NCBI GenBank assembly: GCA_947561585.1
Contig: CANNZV010001432.1
Location: forward strand, 90,950-154,949
Length of the DNA: 64,000 nt
Reading direction: 5' to 3'
Origin: Caprella mutica
Lineage: Eukaryota; Arthropoda; Malacostraca; Amphipoda; Caprellidae
Shown in pieces: positions 1 through 11,800 of the stretch. The notes below the pieces were generated by a model. It searched no databases and was not told where the DNA came from. It was given only the letters and a program-made list of their open reading frames with translations. Position numbers and translations under genes: made by a program. Positions within the stretch are counted from its first letter, which is position 1, and each line of letters opens with the position of its first letter.

Positions 1-711
1 CCTCTAGCATTGCTAGCAATAACGTGTCTAACGGCAACAGCAATGGCTCTGCTACTTACATCACCACACCCAATGCAAGTCTCAAACAAGGTAAGACTCT
101 TAAGGCGGTACACACGCAGGGTTTTTAAGTCTTTCCACCAGACTTTTTGCTAAGCTCCTCCTACTTTTCAACAAGAATATAAGAAATAAATCGTATGATT
201 ATTAGTTGGTATCCATGATACCTGCAGGTATCATGGATACCAACTTTGTATAAACGGTTAAAAAGTGTATATTCTAAAAGTTTTGAAAAGTTTGATGAAA
301 TCATGACTTCACGGTAGTTACCTGATATTTTATTGTTACCTAGTTAATTCTTAAAAACAGGCCTAATAACTCCATAAAAATAGATTTTTTATGGTCCAGT
401 GACTACTGTTTGTTAATGTTCTTTTTCCATGTTATTACCATTCACTGAGGTTTATTGTTGTGTATTTTTTGACAGGTTCTGCACCTACCTCCATAGTGTT
501 CGTCAGTGGTCAACCTCCGAGTAGTCAGATCGCGTCCACTAATGCCGTGACCTACAATAACGGGACTACAGTGACTACAATCAACACGCAGAGCGCAGGC
601 AACGGCTACCAGTATGTGAAGCAGTACTCAGGAGTTAAAGAGCAGGAGTACACGGAGTCTGACGGCAGTGAACCGATGCATAAAAAGCAGAAGATGGAGG
701 TGAACCCTTAA
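1..711 (+). CDS. 3' end of an unrecognised Ser/Thr/Asn-rich, probably nuclear protein (last two coding exons)
   Basis: Two exons are supported. The first runs from before the window to 90 and ends in CAAG|GTAAGA. The second begins at 476 after TTTTTTGACAG and ends at a TAA at 709-711. The intron is phase 1 on both sides, so the junction reads KQ-G-SAPTS. The visible protein is low complexity: an SNGNSNGS stretch, then a Thr/Ser/Val-rich part with SIVFVSGQPP, then an acidic and basic tail with EYTESDGSEP and the possible nuclear signal HKKQKMEV. No folded domain is visible. The composition resembles the flexible tail of a transcription factor or cofactor, but I do not recognise the family. The gene start lies outside the window. 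Its intron and its downstream flank each contain a copy of a palindromic foldback (205-244 and 1021-1272), the latter possibly within the 3' UTR. Confidence 0.7.
205..244. repeat. Perfect 40-bp palindrome (foldback centre), copy 1
   Basis: The half-site GTTGGTATCCATGATACCTG is followed immediately by its exact reverse complement, with no loop. It lies in the intron between the two exons of the first gene. The same palindrome, with small changes, recurs at 1108-1149, 1983-2031, 41303-41340, 61747-61778 and 63837-63876. Outer arms are not clear for this copy. Confidence 0.9.
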
Positions 712-1020
712 CAATGGTGTTAGGGACTATGGCTATATTCTTGTATATTGGACCACGCCAGTGTTTTTCCCCGGCTAGTTATTACGATAAGGTATTTAGG
801 TATGACTTTTGAGTGTTCTACTAATTCGAACTCGGTGTATAGAGGAGGTTGATATTTTATTTCGATTATAGTGATGTTGGTCCGACGACGGTGCTCATAC
901 CTTGCTGTCCTGTTGTGAAGTTTGTCTTCTTTAAAGTTCTTTGTAATAATTTCCTTTTGACGTCTGTTAGTTTCGAAACGGAAGCTGAACCTCTGAGCGA
1001 CTTTATTCAAACTAAGAAAT

Positions 1021-1272
1021 ATCGGGTAAGTTCAGAGTTTTTGGACGGCTCCATATCTTTGGACATGATAGAAAAAACCAGTAGTTTAATATTTTAACTC
1101 TTAATTTAATTGGTATCCATGATACTTGCTAGTATCATGGATACTAATTAAAATAATATAATAATTCCTCCAATTAAAATGAATACTGAAAATGTTAATT
1201 TATATTGTTTTGTTTTTTCTTAATTTACGTCCGAAAATAAGGAACCGTGCGATAACTCTGAATTTACCTACA
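1021..1272. mobile_element. Palindromic MITE, TAGGGTAAGTT family, copy with foldback centre
   Basis: The left end reads CGGGTAAGTTCAGAGTTTTT. The right end, reverse-complemented, reads AGGTAAATTCAGAGTTATCG. The centre at 1108-1149 is the ATTGGTATCCATGATACT palindrome. The element has no coding capacity. The termini and likely TA target suggest a Tc1/mariner-type non-autonomous element, which is an inference. Confidence 0.6.
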
Positions 1273-1896
1273 TTGAATTTCATACTTGTTGACCAATGGT
1301 AAATTAACAGTGTCTAATATTTATTTCTTCCTACTAGAATGATGATTATTTTTATTCTAACTAATCAGTTTTAAATAACAATTAGTGACCGAGGCTAATA
1401 GTTAAAATTTAAAGTTCGAAACATCCAAGTATTCGGTATCTCCTCAGCAGTTTTATTGGAATTACACCCGTCTCAATTTTGGTGTGAGGTGTAAACCTTT
1501 AATTGGTGTATAAAAGTAACTCCACTCAGGTTCTTTACTCTTAATTAAACAAAGTCCGAGAAGTGCATGTACATATCGATGGTTTGCTTCATTGTTCTAA
1601 GTTTTAACTGCTTTTAAGTTTGGTGCAATAGGTTCAAAATTATGTCTTTTGGTGCTTCCGGAAGCCATTTTGATTTCTTAAGTTGTTTTGTGAAGAGCTA
1701 TTTATGTGAATATTAACAGTTTGAATTATAAATATTATTCTGGTGTGGTTGACGGTGTAAATACTTGACATTATAGTCGTGAAAATTAAACATTTAAAGG
1801 AGGTGACTTTATTCTTCCATTTGAACGAATTATAGTATGTGTCTTTAGAAAATTCACTGCTATTATTAAGGGATTTCTATATTCAAATTCTGACAG

Positions 1897-2128
1897 TAGT
1901 GTAAATTACGAATTATCGGTCAGTTTCACATCTTCGGTCATATAAGAAAAAACGTTATTATAATTGTTATTTTATTATTATTTTAGTTGGTATCCATGAT
2001 ACCTGCGGGTATCATGGACACCAATAACTAAAAAATAACAATTGAAAAATTAAAAACGATATTATAATTGTAGTTTTATTATTATTTCTTTTCTTGTGAA
2101 ACTGACCGATAATTCGTAATTAACCCTC
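1897..2128. mobile_element. Palindromic MITE, TAGGGTAAGTT family
   Basis: The left arm contains ATTACGAATTATCGGTCAGT and the right arm contains the inverse, ACTGACCGATAATTCGTAAT. The centre at 1983-2031 is the 40-bp palindrome with two changes. The whole unit of about 230 bp would fold into one long hairpin. It belongs to the same family as the unit at 63753-63959. Confidence 0.75.
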
Positions 2129-3671
2129 TATCAATCAATGAATTATTGTGCTCACTACTTCTCTGGGTTATTTTTATTTCCGTAACTGTGAACATTACTT
2201 TATTTATTGTCCTAATTATGTTTGAAGATATTTCATAAGAAATCTAAACCGCCTTAAATCATTAGTGATCTATGTGAACAATCTTTGAGAAGTGATCCTT
2301 TTCAAATGCCACTTTACAAACAAAGTTTCTATTCAATCACAAACCATTTAGTCTAGGTATGTTACAGAATTAATATATATAACCATACAAAATTAAATAA
2401 AAGGAAATAGAATGTATTTTTCAAAAACACGATTGTCTCAAAAAAATATTATTTATTGTTATTATAAATTTTTCGCATTACAAATATTGAGATAAATTTC
2501 CTAGTAAAAATTACCCCTGTAAACAAGCAAAATTAACTACTGAAAAGATTGATTTGTTTCTGAAAAATGATATACTTGTTTATTAATATTTTAGTGACCG
2601 AAAGAATGTGTAAAATTTATTTTAAAGAGTTTAATAAATGGAGAGAAGTAAGGTAGATATATTACACTGTGTAAATAAGGTGATTTGTTATTTTATTAAA
2701 AGCTCTGTAGACGGTAAAATCAACTGTAAGTGTACAAATACTAATAACTACATCTTGCTAATTGTTATTTTTCTGTTTATAATATTTGAAATGATAGTAA
2801 TGGCATGTATATAAAAGTTCCAAAGAGAAAGTAGCTCTTTAGAACGTTTCTTCTTGAAAGTTTTCACAAATATTTCCTTATTCTGTAGATCGTCTCTAAA
2901 TAACTTTGTTTTATATTTCTATAACAAGTTGAAGCGAGTTCTTGATTGCTTGAAAAGTTGACTAATTATTACTGTTTCTTTCGCATCATTTTATATAACA
3001 TCAGATCGATGCAGAAATAATGTCCTATTTCTATGACATTAGTTTTTGCATCAGTCTGATGTGTCCTATTAACTTTTTAGATATTTTGCCAAAGTGGTAC
3101 AGACCGTTACTTGATCTTTTGCTTCTTATTAGTTTGTATATATTTCACTTACTAACACCTAATGAGTATAATAAACTACCTACCTTCTTTTGTGTAATCT
3201 GTGGAGACGTCTTCTGTTGTTACCAATTCAATAGTTACAAAACTTTGTCCTGTTTTTCATTCACCTTCAAAGTAATTAATTAATTATCACTGCGAGCTGG
3301 GAAATAATGATCTCTATTGTGGTGGAGTGTGTTGGTACTGAACTGTTGTAATTTGAACAATGAATTGGGTATTCAAAGAAAAGCACTGGTGTTTTATTCG
3401 TTAGCTATAATTTTTGTAATTATGGTTATAATTCATTCAATTGGAGATTATTTAGTAGTTCAAATCGCCTTTATTTTTTATGTAAAAGTGGTTACAGAAT
3501 GATTATGGATTTAAACATTGAATAAGTTTTAAGAAACTATATTTAGTTAATAGACATAGATGGAACTTGACATCAGGTTAGTTGATTTATATATATCTAT
3601 TTCAAAGTAAATAGGCAATGAACAAATATATTTAATGAGTGTTAAGGTGAATTTATTTTATGCATAAATAG
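2129..3671. other. AT-rich stretch, no supported gene
   Basis: The two short open frames here (3020-3283 and 3317-3502) are rich in Phe, Tyr and Leu codons expected from AT-rich DNA and show no motif or splice context. A short piece near 3330-3370 (GAACTGTTGTAATTTG) resembles the interspersed repeat at 15783-16150. Confidence 0.6.
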
Positions 3672-4105
3672 GCACCAGTGGCTCTATCCTGAGATTGTCA
3701 ACTGTTTTAATCTGAATTATTTTTTAGTAATAAAAAATTGTTGGACAGCGTTAGGGTTATGCTCTTCAACTGAAAGGTTTTATATTTTGTGTTAAGTAGG
3801 CATCATGTAGTATCAACACTTCATTTTTTTCATCCTAGAGTGTAGCCAACGGTGCTGGTGTCTCTTTCCGTCAAATTCCTTGTTTTGAAAGAGACTATGT
3901 CGTGTTCGTTCACACTTTTGAAATTCTAATTCAGAAGCAAGTGGCCAAACTGAGACATAGGAATAAACTGTATTAGCAGAGTAGCTTCTCTACATCCATG
4001 AGCATTCTTACCGACGGTGGTAGGTGACTTTTGTCCATGGAGCCACTTTCCTTTCTGAATTCTTCTTCGAGTTCCTTGTATTTTACTTTCCTTTTGGCCT
4101 TTGAA
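3672..4105. repeat. Interspersed repeat R1, copy A
   Basis: This shares colinear blocks with 12815-13235 and 15783-16150. A GGCTCTATCCTGA-type start is followed by a GTTATGCTCTTCAACT block, an AGTGTAGCC block, and a tail with CATGAGCATT, GGTGGTAGGTGACTTT, GAGCCACTTTCCTTTCTGA and CTTGTATTTTA. No ORF, tRNA-like head or clear terminal repeat is visible, so the class is unknown. It could be a SINE or a non-autonomous DNA element. Confidence 0.7.
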
Positions 4106-4610
4106 CTAAGCACAATTTACTGAATTTCACTATCTTAAGAATGCGCTGCATGATTTTTTTATTAATCTTTGAAAATGCGCGGAAATCTCGAGATTGTGCA
4201 AGGCAAGTAAAATGTATGAAGCAGGACAATTACTGATGGAGGATATAACCAATCTATTCATTTAATTGGCTCATTCCATCATAATTTGATTGTTAAAACC
4301 AGGGTACCTACAGTAACATAAAAGGTATGGTATACATAATAACTTGGATATTGAAATAAATAGGTTAGCAGTTTAGAATTCGTTAATTTCATGTTCATTT
4401 GTTATTCAATACTGTCAGTTGCAGCAAAGTTTGCTGCTGCACGCATTGTTACCAAAAGTAACAAGTGAAAAACATGAATTTGATATATATTAAAATATGT
4501 CCATACATTGTTAATAACAATTCGAAATAGTCAGCCCAAGAGAACTTGATTGCTAATTCACGCGCACGACCCTTTGACATTTTAGACTAGAGTTCCGATC
4601 AATTTCAAGA

Positions 4611-5009
4611 GCCTAAAATACACGCTACGATAAATTGAAGCGATTTATCGTAATGAAGAGGTTGTTGCAATTTATCAGTACGTGTAAACAGGTGATCGTA
4701 GCGATTTATTAGAGTTGGATTTAGATCGTGTGATTGGTGCTAGCAGGCTCAAATTTATACGAATCGTAACGATAAGTTTGAACGTGTAAACAGGGTTCCA
4801 ATAAATCGTTACAATCTGACTCAATATATAATGCTAAACACATTCCAAATGCAAACCATCATAATGTTTCGTCCATGACGGCTAGTGAAAAATAAAGATA
4901 TTGGAGTAAAAATAGTTGCGTGTAAACACTGTCTCAAGCATCTGATTAATTGTTGCGATCTCTGTGCTCAATAAATCGCTCTTATTTATCGTAGCGTGTA
5001 AACGGGCCT
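4611..5009. mobile_element. MITE with GCCCGTTTACACGCTACGAT-type ends
   Basis: The left end reads GCCTAAAATACACGCTACGA. The right end is the inverse, TCGTAGCGTGTAAACGGGCC. Internal pieces of the same motif (CGTGTAAACAG, CGATTTATTAG) recur at 4680-4800 and 4920-4990. There is no coding capacity. Family assignment is left open. Confidence 0.65.
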
Positions 5010-5811
5010 TAAAAACGCCCAGCGCAATCTTAATGCAAATTCGGTAAATTGCGCAGAACACATGAATGGCTAAGTACCGTTAGTTTACTCCAAACTATTC
5101 TTTATAATGTTATTAACGTAACACTGGGAATCTTACTTCGCTATGTAGTTTCTTGAAATTCGAAATAGACGAAACTGCATATTATATATATATAAACTGA
5201 CCAATATTTGTGAAGTGTTGGGAATTATTTATTTAGCAAGTTAAATACACAATAGCGAATTATTTCACGCTTTGAAACAAACGTCAATGGATTAGGATGA
5301 AGAGTAGTAAAATAATTAAACTAGGTATTTTATATTGATAGATATTTATAAAATACCAATATTAAAATAACTTACTACCTACCTATAGGCTATATTCAAT
5401 CAAACAAAAAACTTTAAATCTAGCCTGTAATTACATTTAATTGAGTAAAACCTACCTATGAGGTTTTACAAGAATGTGACATTGAAAAAACGTTGTCTAA
5501 CTAGTATAACTCATGCATCTTATTATTAAGGTAGGCTGGCTATGGTTTCTTATCTATAATATATTGCTTGTAATCTACTAGATAAAGACACACATCAAAA
5601 CTATCTGATTGTGAACTATAGTACCAACCTTGTCAGTTTGTTTAGGGCTATAGTGGGAAGTGGTACTGTTGTCAGTTTTAGCCTCATTTCGAACTAACAT
5701 GTGTAACTATGATAAGAAAATTTCAGATGTTTGTGATATCAATATATGTGATCTATGGAAGTAATGTGAAATAATAGTTTTTTTTATATCATGCTTTAAG
5801 CTGTAATAAAT

Positions 5812-6045
5812 GGGGTCACGCAGGTAAATTGTGGACCTTTATTTTTTAATTGCGGCCCTCTCAATAGTCTCTAAAACATTCTGAACCGAAATCACATTAA
5901 AATGTTTTATACTATCAAAGAAGCGCAGTGCACGCTATAATTTATTAATTTTTAAGTTTTTAACGTGTGTTTTGAAGCTATGATTTCTCTGTTGCTAGAG
6001 GCCGCAAGTAGTTAGGCTAGTTTGTCGCAATTTACCTGCTTAACC
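5812..6045. mobile_element. MITE, GCAGGTAAATTG family, first of two neighbours
   Basis: The left end is GGGGTCACGCAGGTAAATTG. The right end, reverse-complemented, is GGGTTAAGCAGGTAAATTGC. The interior has GCGGCCCTCTCAATAG, an AAGAAGCGCA block and GAGGCCGCAAGTAG. The neighbouring unit at 6070-6281 shares all these blocks in order. Confidence 0.7.
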
Positions 6046-6069
6046 CTACCTACAACTATATAATAGTAA

Positions 6070-6281
6070 GGATCACACAGGTAAATTGTGGCCCTCTAAT
6101 TCTTAATTGTGGCCCTCTCAAGAAACTTAACTGATTTAATATTGGAATGTTGCATATCAAAAGAAGCGCAATTCTTGTTATAATTTATTGAGTGTTTTGA
6201 AGCCACTATGTTTTTTTACGGTTTCTGTGGTTAGAGGCCGAAGTTAGTCAGTGTACCACAATTAGCTACCTACTTCACCCT
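6070..6281. mobile_element. MITE, GCAGGTAAATTG family, second of two neighbours
   Basis: The unit starts GGATCACACAGGTAAATTGT and ends ACCACAATTAGCTACCTACT followed by TCACCCT. It has the same internal order as the unit at 5812-6045, in the same orientation, with about 24 bp between the two. No coding capacity is seen. Confidence 0.7.
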
Positions 6282-6684
6282 AACCGAGATTTTTTTTAAA
6301 TTTACCGAATATCTTTAAAAATAAATTTAATTTTTCACTCTATTAAATTTAAACCTTTTCGGAATTTATTTCAACTTTCAAAAGCATTAAAATTTAAAAA
6401 TAACTCATGATTGTAAAACTTCCAACATATATTTTAAAATTAAATTTAATACCACTCAAATTGCAATCTACTATCCAATTGTCAGTTTAATTTAATTCAT
6501 TTAATCGCACAATTTCTGTACCAGGATTAATGTAAAGATCATCTATAGTTTAGGTAGGGTAAATACCAAAATAGCCGATATGATACACTAGAAGATAGTA
6601 AGTTAGGAAAAATCTAAAGGGATTGACCAGGAAGGATATTTTCAGTGTACCATTCCATTTAAACAGAATAACACGGTAGGGGAG

Positions 6685-7999
6685 GATGGTCATCAATGGG
6701 ACACTGGGAACAATGGGACATGCTGAATAACTTTTTTATTTGAGGGTAATTTTTAACAAAATCTTAGTGGTAAATTAGGCATACTTCAGCGCATTCACTC
6801 GCATTGCATTCAGCGGTTGGGGTGCAGTCAGCCCTGTGTAAAAGCGAAAAAGTGTTTTAGAGGTGGGAAAACTAAATTTTTCGTACTTTGTTTCAATTGT
6901 TAAAAATCTGTTAATATAACATATAATGCTTACGGCATTTTTACATAATATTAAGTAATATGTAAAATATAATCATATGAAAGTATTGCCTTTATACTTT
7001 TGTAGTTGAGCTGCTATACCCATATGTTTTCAAAAGGGCGTCATGGTGATCATTGGGACAGAAAATTTGGTTAACAATGGGACAGTGCCCTATTGTCAAC
7101 AAAACGGTGTAGTTACTCCATATGAATCAATAAAAATCTATTTTTGATACCATAACGTGAACTATAGCTTCAGGGCTTCTTGTAGAAACAGAGCTTCCAG
7201 CTGAGGCGGGACTTTCGACCATGTTCAGGGGCTTTAGTAGCAATCTGAGGTCATCACAAAGCACTGCATAGAAAACAAATTTCACTAATAAAAGAAAAAG
7301 ACGCAGCATGATTGCAACGCATACACCAGAGAAAGAAGAGCTTTTTGCTGGTGCCACTAAGGATAAGGCCTTCGAAATTACTTCTTAAAGTATCCGCCGT
7401 AGATGGCCTGTGAACTCTTGTTCTTGGTCTGGTATAGAACTCTTAATTTAACTGATCCATTCGTCTGAAGAACTTAAATCTCTACCGAAAACGTTGGAAA
7501 TGAAGGTTTATGCTCTTGTAGAATTTGATTCGATTTCTATAACGTATTCTGTTGGCCAAAAGCATGAAAAAGATAAATACGAAATATTGATGTTAGGCGA
7601 AGATTCGAGTGCAATGAGCCTAATTTTCCAAATGTTCCTGACATGGCTTTGGTGAAGCCGGAGGATATTAAACAAATACTATATGAACCAACTAAGTATG
7701 GGACAACATAAAAGAGATAATTCGAACTTGAAATTTGACCATAACCTCAACAATATGCAAAGTTTGATAAACTGTCCCATCGTTCACCGGGGTATGTCCC
7801 ATTGTTCACCGATGCTGGTATACAATGGGACATTTTTTTTTTTGTTATTTAATTTTTTTATAGTCAACAGAATATGTGATAATATTAGAGTTAGTTACTT
7901 TTTTATCTATATTACACATGGATTTTTAATTTTTCATACTTTGCCCATAGTAAATGAAATATCAATTTTTCTGTGTTTTTTGTCCCATTGATGACCATC
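6685..7999. mobile_element. Deleted pogo/Jerky-like DNA transposon remnant
   Basis: Matching inverted ends GATGGTCATCAATGGGACA bound about 1.3 kb. Inside, the left part carries further ATGGGACA/AATGGGACAGT motifs and the right part carries GTCCCATTGTTCACCG. A decayed transposase C-terminus lies on the + strand between them (separate entry). The catalytic and DNA-binding parts expected of a pogo-type transposase are not visible, so this is an internally deleted, dead copy. Confidence 0.65.
7290..7690 (+). pseudogene. Decayed C-terminal part of a pogo/Jerky-like transposase
   Basis: Read across stops and frameshifts, the + strand gives KRKRRSMIATHTPEKEEL around 7300-7350. This matches the Lys/Arg, then TxTPEKxEL, signature seen after the DDE domain in pogo, Tigger and Jerky-type proteins. 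Farther on, about 7500-7680, it gives KVYALVEFDSI, KHEKDKYEIL and then FPNVPDMALVKPEDIKQIL. These resemble the C-terminal region common in insect copies of this family (a VKFEGKK-like stretch, then a phrase like PDxxxVxxEDI). There is at least one frameshift and several stops. The assignment rests on motif resemblance only. Confidence 0.5.
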
Positions 8000-8009
8000 A
8001 GTGAAAATA

Positions 8010-8285
8010 TCGCTCCCAGCCACCACTCGGTGCCTACTCTAAAAATATCCCTCCAAGCCACCACTCGGTACTCTAAAAAGATCGTTCCTATCGAACAAAC
8101 GGTTCCTACTCTAAAGGGATCCTTCCTAGACACCACACGGTATACTGAAGGAAAGATCCTTCCTAGCCACCAAATGGTAGACTGAAATGATCCTTCCCAG
8201 CCACCACATGGTACACTGAAAATATCCTTCCTAGCCACCACCGGTACACTGAAAACATCCTTCCTAGCCACCACACGGTACACTG
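8010..8285. repeat. Degenerate minisatellite, about 36-40 bp unit
   Basis: The motif CTTCCTAGCCACCACACGGT followed by ACTGAA or ACTCTAAA repeats about seven times with length variation. It lies directly next to the right end of the pogo-like remnant. Open frames here come from the repeat and are not credible genes. Confidence 0.75.
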
Positions 8286-8875
8286 ATTGATCGCTAATAG
8301 CACATAAAAATGTAATTGCCATCCCACCTTTTCTAGTCTCTTTTTATTTTTTAAATTATGTCTTTTGTCTTGAAAAGGATATTCCTGAGCTATTTTATGT
8401 TAATTGCCGTTAATTATAATGTTCATTTTGAACCAGGCAGCGACTTGGATGAAGGAGCGGAATGTGTGACATTAATATTTTTGCGTTCTATCACTTTTGA
8501 TAATCTGTTAGATGCGAACTGCAAACGGCTAGCTTCGTCATTTATTTATGCCTTACACTAAACACTCCAAATTTTTTTCTATTACATTTCTAATATTTTC
8601 AAGTATTCTTATTACCTATTAAACTATTCGACTAAACTGCTGTTACTAGCCTCCTCTCTTCCATATCTTTAAGATTTTGAGGACACGATAACCTTGCGAT
8701 TATTATCTTATATTAGGTAACGACACTTATCTTTTCTTTCGGTTACTGTCTTAATTAATGAGTCGGTGCTTGACATTTCCTCTGTTTTATTGCCTAGACT
8801 ATCGACTTTATCTAAGGACCTTACTCAAGATATTAACAAAAATATTTTTTTCTAGATGCATTAACCCATTCAACA

Positions 8876-11800
8876 ATGTCTGCCCATGCTGCTTCTATAC
8901 CAAATAAAAAGAGCAGCAAACGAAAAAAATCTTCAAAAAATGGGAGTAATCCGAGGTCCAGATCAAATTCGATCAGTCAGCAACCGTCTTCAGTGACAGG
9001 TTTTTATATCAGGGATAGAACTTTTAAAACCTTTTTGTGGTGTTTAGAAATGTATGTTACATTTCTATGTTCGAGTCTTCTGCTGCTGTATTTAATAACC
9101 AAAAATCTGTTCTGGCGATCTTCGAGTAAGATGAGAAATCCGTTCAGACAGTCTTCTTCTAGTTTTAGAACCATCATCGGAAAATCTGGGTCGAGTAATG
9201 ATGTCAGTGAAATCCCCCTGGATGATGATACTACTGATTCGGCTATGAAGTTAAAACCAAGATGCTTAGCTGATCCTAAGCTTGGAATACATAAGTTTAT
9301 AAAAATTCAGGTAAATTATTACTATGTTTTTCTTCAAATTTTTATGTTTATTTCGGTCACGAATCGAACACGACGACCTGAAACAGCTGTAGAATATCAT
9401 TCTCTCATTCAAGTTTTTTGAGAAAATTTCGAAGCTCTCCTTGAATCTGAACAATGAACTAGTTCTCAGTCTTTAATTTATCTATGATTGTTATTCTTGC
9501 CAATTCCGTATGAATAATTATTACTGAAACTCCTTTCTGTCATTCAACAATGTAGTTTTTCTATTCAAAGAATTTATGTTCCAGGGGGTGAATCTACATT
9601 ATACAGAGTCTGGCTACAACAGATCAAATCCTCCAATTCTCTTGCTTCATGGAGCACTAGATTTTTGGTTCACTTGGAGATACTTGGTACCCACTTTATC
9701 TAAACGGTTCAGGTAGGTTTCATTTCATGAAATTGAAACTTTCACTATAAGGAGAATTTTGCACCATCGACTTGTTACTAATTATGAATTGACGATTTTT
9801 TTTTCAATTTGAAGTATACATCAGAAGCTTTAGATAACCATCTTCTTTTCGATTAGGGTGCCCGGCACCCCTTTAGTCCCTGTAATGTTTATAGGGAGTG
9901 CCTTGGATAGCTGTTTTATAAGTTACTTACAAGTTCGGTTCTTAATTTATTGCTGTTAATATCATGCAGAATGCAATTAAAACTTGAATTTCCCATACTT
10001 TTTCATTTTAACCTCTCAAATCATAGTACCCAAATATATTATAATTGCAAATTTTCAATCTATTTCAATGCAATACAATGCTCAAGGGGTGCCTGCAAAT
10101 AGCAAGGGGTGTGCAAGAAAAATACTTTCAGAATCACTGATTTCATATCCATCGTGCAGATTTCCTAATTCTATTTCTACCACAGAGTGTTTTGTTTGGA
10201 CATGCGTGGTAGCGGAGACTCGGAAAAGCCGTGGATGACTTCTAAATATTCTCTGGACATCTTGATTGAAGATGTCTCAGCCTTTATAAAAGCTGTGGGA
10301 GACCCTTCTCATGGTACATTGTGATTGGTTAATGGATGAGATATCGAAGAAACCCAAATCAAAACTTTACGTAGCTATTATGAGATTCAGATACTAATCT
10401 TATTCAAATTTTTCTGTTTTGAATATCCAAATTAATGTAGGTACGCAATTTATTAAATTCGTTTGATATTTCAGAAAGAACAAGTGGTATGATCCTGATG
10501 GGAACAGGATGGGGTGGTCAAGTGTGTTGGTCTGTAGCTGAGAAATATCCTGCACTTGTTCCAAAAATGATACTAATTCACTCTCCTCATCCTCATGTCA
10601 TACGAAGTCACTTCATGCTCTCTATGATGAACTGTTGTAAATTCTGGTCAGATTATATTTGCGAATAAAATGAACAAAATATTTGAAATTTTAAGAGAAT
10701 TTCATAGATCCTTCTTTTCCATCATCCAAGCAATAAAAGTCTAAAAAAATTGTATAACTGATTAGTGTAATTAATATTTGATTATTTCTCAGGTGGTTGT
10801 TCGTCGCTCGGCTTCCATTTTTCGCTGAGTGGTCCATGGAAGAAGGACATCTGAACGTTATTTCTAAAACTCTTACTGATTTGAATGATAAAAAGGCCAT
10901 CTCCGCTGATGAAGTAAATGCCTACTTCTACAATTTCTGCAGAACTGGTGAGTGGAGATTTTTTTTAAAAAGGTCAAAATTATAAACTTATGTTAAAAAA
11001 TATGTTAGTAAATATTTAAGGAACTAATATAAAAAATCTATTTGTTTTCTCTCTGATTCATATAAAATAGATTCATTCATGTATTTCTCATTCATTTACT
11101 CTCCATCAACTGATATGTTCGTAAATGTAGAAAGTTATGGTGGGGCCGCAGAAGATTAAGAGCCTTACTAAATCTTCTAAGGACCCACCATAAATTTCTC
11201 TCTGACTACTTTACTGCAAAATATTATATTTATTATCTATATTTAAATTCCATGGTAGAATATCAAAATGTTTGATATTCCTCTTCTTTTTGAACAGAGG
11301 ATTTAAGAGGTTCTGTTAACCACATTCGTAACTGGAAGATGTGGCACTCTTCTTATTTCCAGCCACAGCCCCGAGTTCTGTGCACCCCCACCCTGCTTCT
11401 AATGGGGGACTCTGACCCTCATCTACCCACTGAAACGGGATACAGGAGTGCAGGTGGAATACAATTTTAAATAATAATATTAATATAATTTATACCTATT
11501 GTATCTAAAAAAGATTGAATTTATAGCAAAAATTGGAATAATCAGCTAGTTAATATATTTTTTTTTTTTCATTTTCCAGATTTTGAATTTTTGAAGAATT
11601 TGAAATTTCAAAATAAAATTATAAACTCTTAAATTGTTTTCATCTTTATAAAATAAAAACTGTTAATGAAGATTTCTTTCGTTATAAAATAAATACTCTC
11701 CTAAATCTAGCTTTTCTTTCAGAGTATGTCGAGAGAATAAAGACGAGGGTTTTAACAGGAGGTTCCAATTGGTCTCACATCACAAATGCTGAGGATATTC

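Noticed and set aside
849..1097. 82-codon open frame after the first gene, and the 96-codon minus-strand frame opposite it
   Set aside because: They overlap each other and run into a MITE; composition and context do not support coding.
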